DNA of 34,835 nt from a virus, in IMG/VR virus record IMGVR_UViG_3300009177_000078, positions 1 to 34,835 of that record. The stretch is one strand, 5' to 3'. The notes under the pieces are model-generated. The model did no database searches. It was not told the origin of the DNA and saw nothing but the letters and a program-made list of their open reading frames with translations. Positions 30,406 through 34,835 of this stretch are shown piece after piece; positions within the stretch are counted from its first letter, which is position 1; each line of letters opens with the position of its first letter. The position numbers were made by a program, and so were the translations under genes.

Positions 30406-30549
30406 TTACTTGGCCTTTTTTTCTGATTTCTTTACGCCTTCAGATGCCATGCGTTTAGCATCTTTAGGTTTGATGCCGACTTTCTTTGCTACTTTGGGAT
30501 CATGCGCAGCAGCTTCGAACAGTCTATGTTGTTTGGCAGTGTATGGCAT
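30406..30549 (-). CDS. 47-residue conserved phage protein (YTAKQHRLFEAA type)
   Basis: The frame reads MPYTAKQHRLFEAAAHDP, then KVGIKPKDAKRMASEGVKK and a lysine-rich end. This Y-T-x-x-Q-H-R-L-F-E-A-A start and M-A-S-E-G finish is a well-known small phage protein found near terminase genes in many tailed phages. Function is unknown. AGGATAACG precedes the ATG. Its stop lies just before the 30210 gene start. Confidence 0.82.
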   Translation of the reverse strand: MPYTAKQHRLFEAAAHDPKVAKKVGIKPKDAKRMASEGVKKSEKKAK

Positions 30550-30560
30550 GGCGTTATCCT

Positions 30561-30776
30561 TTATTCGTGTAGCAGAGATAGATAGGATGCTGATCCTTCT
30601 GTGTGAGCCAACATCATCTTGCGCAGTTTAAAGTACGCGATGTTGCTATACAAATTCGTTACTGCCTGCTCCTTTGTCTTGCCGTATCCAACATGAGAAA
30701 TATCACCTTTTCCATAGTTTTTACGGCTTTGCAAAGCTTCCCAGCCATGCCGGGTTTTACGAATGTGCGGCTTCAT
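30561..30776 (-). CDS. small hypothetical protein
   Basis: A 71-residue basic protein with an N-terminal beta hairpin-like segment (KTRHGWEALQSRKNYGKGD), a GYGKTKEQAVTNLY helix and a hydrophobic end. The first half resembles short sequences that occur as single-strand or RNA-binding folds (HGW..L), but this is only a visual resemblance. It overlaps the upstream gene by 4 bases. Confidence 0.58.
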   Translation of the reverse strand: MKPHIRKTRHGWEALQSRKNYGKGDISHVGYGKTKEQAVTNLYSNIAYFKLRKMMLAHTEGSASYLSLLHE

Positions 30777-31066
30777 ACTCGACGGACAGGCTGATCACCA
30801 TTCAATTCACAGGCTACCAGAAGAACATACAGGATCTTGCCATCTGCATCACAGAATGCCTGGTGCTGGAACCCGCAGAATTTCTCGTCCTGTTCTGCAT
30901 ATGCAATATCATCCAGGATATGTTGCAGTAATGCACCGGTAGCAGCGTCATCTTTCGTTACGCGCTCACCAGTCTCATTGAGGGGAATAACAGGTACTTT
31001 GCCCTCAATCGCATGATCAATACCAACGGTCTGCAGTTGGGCTTTCTGTTGTGCGCTGAGATTCAT
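30773..31066 (-). CDS. small hypothetical protein
   Basis: A 97-residue protein. An N-terminal helix (LSAQQKAQLQTVGIDHAI) precedes VIPLNETGERVTKDDAATG, then an acidic helix and a beta segment (KILYVLLVACELNGD) ending in basic PVRRV. The gene overlaps both neighbours. No family is recognised. Confidence 0.58.
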   Translation of the reverse strand: MNLSAQQKAQLQTVGIDHAIEGKVPVIPLNETGERVTKDDAATGALLQHILDDIAYAEQDEKFCGFQHQAFCDADGKILYVLLVACELNGDQPVRRV

Positions 31067-31407
31067 TAGTAACCACCATTAGGATTCTGGCTGGCTTGCT
31101 TCATTGGCTTGTTGCCGTAGCCTGCATTCATCTGATCCATGCCGCCTTGCATGTCTGGCATTTCACCACCGGACTTGAAAATATCAAGTGCCATGCTCAG
31201 TGCCTCTTTTATAGACTTGGCTGGCGTCAGTTCGTCTTCTTGACCATTGTTCTGCTCTTCCTGGGCTTCTTGCTCGCCAGATTCGACGCCTACTAGAACT
31301 TGGCCAGTCTTCATGACGCGAATTTCGATGCAGTAATCAATACCGTTATCGTTTTCTTCGCCTTCCATTTGATCGGATTGATCAGTCTGATCCATTTGAT
31401 CTGCCAT
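31066..31407 (-). CDS. acidic low-complexity protein
   Basis: A 113-residue protein. The N-terminal 15 residues are D, Q and S repeats (DQMDQTDQSDQMEGEE). Residues about 24-42 form a beta segment (IDYCIEIRVMKTGQVLVGV). Then comes an E/Q-rich stretch, a helix (IKEALSMALDIFKSG) and a G, M, N and Q-rich tail. It may be an assembly co-factor or an inhibitor-like acidic protein. It begins a subset of the late operon after a hairpin and a possible -10 box. Confidence 0.58.
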   Translation of the reverse strand: MADQMDQTDQSDQMEGEENDNGIDYCIEIRVMKTGQVLVGVESGEQEAQEEQNNGQEDELTPAKSIKEALSMALDIFKSGGEMPDMQGGMDQMNAGYGNKPMKQASQNPNGGY

Positions 31408-31430
31408 TTCTTAAACTCCTAGGTTAAATA

Positions 31431-31449
31431 AATGCCAGATAAAGGCATT
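31431..31449 (-). other. short hairpin between genes
   Basis: AATGCC (31431-31436) pairs with GGCATT (31444-31449). On the minus strand it is followed by TATTTAACC, a weak T-rich run. It lies in the 86-base gap between two late genes and may be a second, weaker terminator or a leader hairpin. Confidence 0.35.
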
Positions 31450-31462
31450 GTTTGGTAAGTTG

Positions 31463-31468
31463 ATTATA
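31463..31468 (-). promoter_or_regulatory. possible minus-strand -10 element
   Basis: TATAAT reads perfectly on the minus strand, 56 bases before the ATG of the acidic 31066 gene. No convincing -35 is seen at 16-18 bases, so it would be a weak or activator-dependent promoter, or chance. Confidence 0.3.
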
Positions 31469-31475
31469 CTCAAAT

Positions 31476-31493
31476 AATAGTGATTCCACTATT
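31476..31493 (-). terminator. terminator-like hairpin after the structural gene
   Basis: AATAGTG-GAAT-CACTATT (minus strand) is a perfect 7-bp stem with a 4-base loop, starting directly at the TGA of the 31494 gene. ATTTGAG follows. It may end or reduce transcription from the structural gene before the packaging genes. Confidence 0.5.
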
Positions 31494-32270
31494 TCACAAC
31501 TTGTATAAATGTCCTTCCCATGCTGCACCTACCTGCATATTGTTGGCACTAGCGTAAGTACAGCGGATAAAGAAATCCGTCTTTTGCGTTACAGGAATCC
31601 CATCTAATGCGATAAGCATGTATGGCTGAACGTCTGTGCAAGTTAGCTTACGTGGGGTGAAATAGAATCCGTTGCTCTGCCTGAATACGAGAAATGCATC
31701 AGTTCCTCGTGCTGTGCCGCCTGCTGAACCGGGAATCTGCAATTCCATGGATTGGATCGTCAATAGGAATCCATTAGGAACCGTATAAATAGCTTGCTGA
31801 GACGTTCCGATGCCTGGATTGATGATTGCCCTTGTCGTGCCGCCTCCAGCATCTCTAATCGTGATTGTACCGATATTGGTCTGGCTGCCAGTAGTAGGAG
31901 TAATCAACGCACAGCGAGCGCTATTGATCCTGAAGAATTGAGTCGGCACAGCTACAACCGTTGTGCCATTCAGGTTGATAGTAGAAGTGATTGTGTTGTA
32001 ATTAATGTCCAGGCCAGAAATGATAACCTGTTGTGCGCCCGTGCCAGCAGCAGTATCGTTGACATTATTGGATAGGACTTCAAGGCTGGTAGCAGCCGTC
32101 ATGAATGGATAAACGGCAGCTCCAGGCCATATATCTTGTGGAACTGCTGATGTAGTAGCAATTGTTGCCAGGCCAAGAGACGTAATACGGCTTACGTTTG
32201 GTACGGTGCCAAGCAATACACGCTCAGCAAAATCATTGTCCTGACTTTGACCACTGACTAATGTAGTCAT
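31494..32270 (-). CDS. phage structural (beta-rich virion) protein
   Basis: A 258-residue protein, beta-rich with T, G, N and S. Its VPNVSRITSLGLATI start, PGAAVYPFMTAATSLEVLSN middle and a regular strand series (LLTIQSMELQIPGSAGGTA, then FYFTPRKLTC) resemble surface or fibre proteins seen in other phages. It has AGAGG before the ATG and is the first gene of the leftward block. A role in the head or tail surface is inferred. Confidence 0.6.
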   Translation of the reverse strand: MTTLVSGQSQDNDFAERVLLGTVPNVSRITSLGLATIATTSAVPQDIWPGAAVYPFMTAATSLEVLSNNVNDTAAGTGAQQVIISGLDINYNTITSTINLNGTTVVAVPTQFFRINSARCALITPTTGSQTNIGTITIRDAGGGTTRAIINPGIGTSQQAIYTVPNGFLLTIQSMELQIPGSAGGTARGTDAFLVFRQSNGFYFTPRKLTCTDVQPYMLIALDGIPVTQKTDFFIRCTYASANNMQVGAAWEGHLYKL

Positions 32271-32332
32271 GATAAACCTCTGATATAAAACGAAAAATCG
32301 CCTTTCTCAGCAGTTTATCACCAATACTTTCA

Positions 32333-32449
32333 TCATTGGATGAACAATAAGTAACTTGTAATACAAATAATCGCTAACCCAAACAGGCCACCAGCCAATA
32401 GTAGCGAATAAAGAATAATTTCCCGCATTTCCACATTTCCAGTTTTCAT
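32333..32449 (-). CDS. 38-residue membrane peptide (candidate)
   Basis: The minus-strand frame reads MKTGNVEMREIILYSLLL, then AGGLFGLAIICITSYLLFIQ: one membrane helix. An inner ATG at 32428 has GTGGAA upstream. Another frame over the same DNA (32307-32495) gives a 62-residue protein without recognisable structure. The membrane frame looks more protein-like, but the ribosome-binding site is modest, so the call is tentative. Otherwise 32271-32601 holds dyads (next entry). Confidence 0.42.
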   Translation of the reverse strand: MKTGNVEMREIILYSLLLAGGLFGLAIICITSYLLFIQ

Positions 32450-32476
32450 GCTCAGATTTTATCGCCTCAATACTTC

Positions 32477-32589
32477 TCACATGTGATAACAGCACATGGG
32501 GAACCTATATGAGGTCTCATACCAACCACATGTCATGATATTCGTTGATATTATGCAATTCGTGTGTTACGGTAACATCAACTTAACAC
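32477..32589. promoter_or_regulatory. cluster of dyads in the divergent control region
   Basis: Between the leftward late block and the rightward protease cassette are several symmetric elements. TCACATGTGA is a perfect palindrome at 32477-32486, with two more CACATG copies at 32493 and 32527. TATGAG/CTCATA arms surround 2 bases (32508-32521). GTTAC/GTAAC is at 32566-32576, inside GTGTTA/TAACAC arms (32564-32589). No convincing promoter pair is seen, but the density of dyads fits an operator region. Confidence 0.4.
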
Positions 32590-32601
32590 GCGGAGAACAT
32601 C

Positions 32602-32748
32602 ATGAAGAAAGATGAATACAAAGACGATGTACAGGAAATCGATGGCAAAGACGTATTTGTCATGCTATCTATTTTGATCTTGGGATTTTTTGTACTATGG
32701 GGAATTATCAGCGGATGGATTGATATCCCTCTGATAATGGCATACTAA
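32602..32748 (+). CDS. 48-residue membrane protein
   Basis: The frame starts with a highly charged section (KKDEYKDDVQEIDGKD), followed by one membrane helix (about residues 18-38, VFVMLSILILGFFVLWGII) and a short external end (DIPLIMAY). CGGAGAAC lies ahead of the ATG. It precedes the protease gene by 32 bases on the same strand, so both are probably co-transcribed. The role is unknown; it could help membrane targeting or toxicity control of the protease. Confidence 0.68.
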   Translation: MKKDEYKDDVQEIDGKDVFVMLSILILGFFVLWGIISGWIDIPLIMAY

Positions 32749-32780
32749 CGATGCTTTTTTAAATTCAAAGGAGTAGCACG

Positions 32781-34010
32781 ATGAGTACAGTATCTTCAAA
32801 AATAGACTTGCGTTACGTTCAATCTACCATTCTCGACCAAGGAATCTACAATACTTGTGCTGAGAACACGCTGTCATCTGTATTGGAATCTCAAACGAAA
32901 CTTGCCAATCATGCCTTTGGACTGGCATCCCGCATGCAAAGCTATGTTGATGCGCGCACGGCAGTACATGAGTTTGGGCCGCAATATGGTGACATAGGTA
33001 CTTTTTCTGAAGTAATGCTGAATCAGTCGAAAACCACAGGACTTGCTCCTGAATCAATGTGGGATTATTCGCATAGCATTTACGATGTCCCGCCAGCATC
33101 CGTCTATACAGAAGCCGCTAAACACAAAGTTAGTGACTATTCTCAGATAGGAATGTATCAAAACTATGCTGGCATTGCTAGCACGATCAAGGCGCAACTG
33201 ACTCAGGGGAAAGAAGTAATGTTGTCTTTCCATCCGCGAGATTATTTCTATGCTGAATCTGGATCTTCTCTGTCAGCACTAGTAGGAAATGGACTTACAG
33301 ATAGCAGCCCTGGTGCGCTCCACATGGTGAAGGTTGTAGGTTACGACGATAACTTGAATGGTGGCTCGTATATTATTCAGAATTCCTGGGGAACTAGTTG
33401 GGGAAATAATGGTTTTGGCATTATCAAATATTCCCAATTTTCCGGCAATTCAGATTTCAATGCTGCCTATGTCGTAAATGGATTCAATGGCATGGATTGG
33501 ACGTGGTCTGATAGTCGAGTCAATGTTGCTCAGCATTATGCGGCAATTCTTGGTCGTGCCGGTGAGTTATCGGGTGTGGATTTCTACGCTAGTGCCAATG
33601 TCACAGATGAGGCATTGACTGGCTATCTACTGAACTCGACTGAAGGGCAGTTGATTTATGGCGGCCTGACTGATAGTCAATTCGTAGAATCTATGTATGG
33701 CTCTGTTCTTGGCCGCCATTCGGATGCTGATGGCATGGCATTTTATACAGCAGCACTAGCGAATGGTTCTTCTCGCGCTTCGATCATGAATATGGTCATC
33801 AATGCAGTAGAAGCCCCAAATGCTGAGGCCGCTGCACATGATTTTTTGATGAATAAAACGAATATGTCTGCATTCATCTCAGTATCACTCCAATATACCG
33901 GAGGCCAGGATACTGTGACCCGAGCTGAATTGGCTCAGGTCACATCAGATGCTAATAGTCTTGAAATTATCAAAACTGGTATAGCACACGATCTACATTA
34001 TGTGACGTAG
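32781..34010 (+). CDS. papain-like cysteine protease with DUF4214-like repeats
   Basis: A 409-residue protein. Residues about 1-235 are a C1 papain-like peptidase: ILDQGIYNTCAENT gives the oxyanion Q20 and catalytic C26, GALHMVKVVGYDD gives H181, and IIQNSWGTSWGNNGFG gives N201. All catalytic positions are present, although the usual W after the cysteine is absent. Residues about 250-272 (HYAAILGRAGELSGVDFY) and 302-343 (YGSVLGRHSDADGMAFY, then ASIMNMVI) match DUF4214 repeats, frequent in secreted and surface adhesins. No signal peptide is seen. AAAGGAGTAGC precedes the ATG. It is an accessory gene outside the late operon. Confidence 0.88.
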   Translation: MSTVSSKIDLRYVQSTILDQGIYNTCAENTLSSVLESQTKLANHAFGLASRMQSYVDARTAVHEFGPQYGDIGTFSEVMLNQSKTTGLAPESMWDYSHSIYDVPPASVYTEAAKHKVSDYSQIGMYQNYAGIASTIKAQLTQGKEVMLSFHPRDYFYAESGSSLSALVGNGLTDSSPGALHMVKVVGYDDNLNGGSYIIQNSWGTSWGNNGFGIIKYSQFSGNSDFNAAYVVNGFNGMDWTWSDSRVNVAQHYAAILGRAGELSGVDFYASANVTDEALTGYLLNSTEGQLIYGGLTDSQFVESMYGSVLGRHSDADGMAFYTAALANGSSRASIMNMVINAVEAPNAEAAAHDFLMNKTNMSAFISVSLQYTGGQDTVTRAELAQVTSDANSLEIIKTGIAHDLHYVT

Positions 34011-34018
34011 ATCACATT

Positions 34019-34459
34019 TTACTCTTCCTGCTGTAGCGGTGCTGCGCGGTCATAAAGCGGCATCTTAGCCACAAGGCGCTCATCGGCTTGCAGATCGTAG
34101 TCTATGGCCGCGAACTGTCGGCGCTGCCCCAAGCGCGGGCAATGCACATCGAACATGTATGCCACTGGCTCTTCTGCCTGCTGGGTGGCCGAAAAAGCGG
34201 CGCGGGCGTAGTCGCGCATCTGGTCGGCGGTGTAGCCTTTGATACGATGACCGTCAGGCCCGTCGATGTTGAAAAGCCCGAAATTCTTCGGCAGCGGCGG
34301 CAACTCTCTCCCTCCCTCTGGCGTGGTTTGCGCTGGGCTGGACCAGACTTCCGGCCGGTTTGCTGGATGGTTCGGGCAGTCCAGTTCGTGGCCGATGGCA
34401 TTGCCGCAGACGAAGCAGCTTGCATCGGTGGCGCTGGTCACACTGTTTTCTTTTTTCAT
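34019..34459 (-). CDS. GC-rich phage hypothetical protein with a zinc-knuckle-like start
   Basis: A 146-residue protein. SCFVCGNAIGHELDCPNHP holds a Cys3-His cluster (about residues 15-31) that may bind zinc. A proline-rich part (GGRELPPLPKNFG) and YTADQMRDYARAAF follow. Those last two boxes are typical of small accessory genes in phages of GC-rich Betaproteobacteria and Pseudomonas. It is much richer in G and C than its surroundings, so recent transfer is likely. Its stop lies 8 bases past the end of the convergent protease gene. Confidence 0.72.
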   Translation of the reverse strand: MKKENSVTSATDASCFVCGNAIGHELDCPNHPANRPEVWSSPAQTTPEGGRELPPLPKNFGLFNIDGPDGHRIKGYTADQMRDYARAAFSATQQAEEPVAYMFDVHCPRLGQRRQFAAIDYDLQADERLVAKMPLYDRAAPLQQEE

Positions 34460-34468
34460 GGTTTATTC

Positions 34469-34835
34469 CTAATCAGTGATTTTAATTTCCCACGCCATCA
34501 AGGCATCGAAAACACGGCTGTCGATCATTGGCTGCCATTGCTTGGCAACCTCTTTGATTCTCTGTTCCTTGGCCTCCTTGTACGCAGCAAAAGCTTCCTC
34601 CTTTGTCGGATATTTCCCAAGGTAGATAGTCTTCGGCTTCACCATGATCTGCGCCACAAAACCTCGTCCATCTATCTTGATGCCAGTTGGCAGGTTTGCT
34701 TTCTTGCTCACTTTTGGGATGATGCAGGAGTTGATCTGCCCCGGCACGAAGGCGCATGTTTCTGGGCTATAGATACGATTTCCACGAACCAAAATATCCT
34801 TGTCAATCTCAAATCCGCTAACACCGTAGCCAACT
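34469..34835 (-). CDS. HNH endonuclease with AP2-like DNA-binding domain (5' end outside the window)
   Basis: The frame is open to the window edge. The last in-frame residues read VGYGVSGFEIDKDIL, then VRGNRIYSPETCAFVPGQIN, the conserved end of a phage HNH nuclease (K-D-I-L-V-x-G-N-x-x-Y-S-P-E-T-C). Then comes an AP2-like domain: GRGFVAQIMVKPKTIYLGKY, then EEAFAAYKEAKEQRIKEVAKQW. The apparent TTG start at 34792 is inside the domain and not real. The HNH core is beyond the window. Such genes are mobile homing nucleases. Confidence 0.85.
   Translation of the reverse strand, partial: VGYGVSGFEIDKDILVRGNRIYSPETCAFVPGQINSCIIPKVSKKANLPTGIKIDGRGFVAQIMVKPKTIYLGKYPTKEEAFAAYKEAKEQRIKEVAKQWQPMIDSRVFDALMAWEIKITD

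Noticed and set aside
32307-32495. 62-residue leftward frame
   Set aside because: No recognisable protein features or ribosome-binding site; the overlapping 38-residue frame forms a clean membrane helix and is preferred.
1-34835. CRISPR arrays, insertion sequences, rRNA
   Set aside because: No regularly spaced repeats, transposase genes or rRNA-like sequence were seen.

Overview
The window is a 34.8 kb piece of a tailed double-stranded DNA phage, most likely with podovirus-type architecture. It has adjacent small and large terminase genes, a P22/N4-style long portal, a scaffold, a major capsid protein resembling the N4 gp56 family, adaptor and stabilisation (tail-tube-like) proteins, a glycine-rich fibre, ejection proteins with a virion transglycosylase, and a lambda-like lysis cassette. 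No tape-measure, sheath, integrase or giant virion RNA polymerase is visible, and the replication module is absent. GC is moderate (mid-40s by eye). One GC-rich gene near the right end resembles genes common in phages of GC-rich Betaproteobacteria, and the three tRNAs read A-ending codons. A Gram-negative, probably Burkholderiales-like host is therefore an inference, not a demonstration; the spanin pair does require an outer membrane.

Layout. Positions 1-3647 (+ strand) hold a tightly overlapping row of small early or accessory genes: two related winged-helix proteins, an HNH nuclease, an HExxH protein, and several membrane peptides including an unlabelled 59-residue lipoprotein. Positions 3644-4427 form a switch zone. 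It has a leftward 46-residue gene, a strong inverted repeat, two very small rightward genes, a hairpin-rich segment and three tRNA genes (Arg-TCT, Gly-TCC, Thr-TGT). The last tRNA overlaps the tail of the oppositely oriented spanin gene. Positions 4411-32270 (- strand) are one long late block transcribed leftward. In transcription order it holds a structural protein, small pre-terminase genes, TerS, a GIY-YIG homing endonuclease, TerL, three decoration or fibre-like proteins, portal, scaffold, capsid, two related decoration-like proteins, adaptors, stabilisation protein, fibre, ejection proteins, and then holin, endolysin and spanins. Positions 32271-32601 are a dyad-rich divergent control region. 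Positions 32602-34010 (+ strand) hold a small membrane protein followed by a papain-like cysteine protease with DUF4214-like repeats. Positions 34019-34835 (- strand) hold a GC-rich hypothetical gene and the 3' part of an HNH/AP2 endonuclease that runs off the window.

Most notable points: the portal frame is interrupted by a single in-frame TAA with recognisable portal sequence continuing in the same frame on both sides. The papain/DUF4214 gene with its membrane-peptide neighbour stands on the opposite strand from the late operon. A structural-region protein carries a Sec signal peptide. Two neighbouring connector proteins share an inserted beta module. Several genuine genes under 60 codons (2341, 2771, 3852, 3934, 6317, 13229, 30406, 32602) complete the otherwise gap-free packing.
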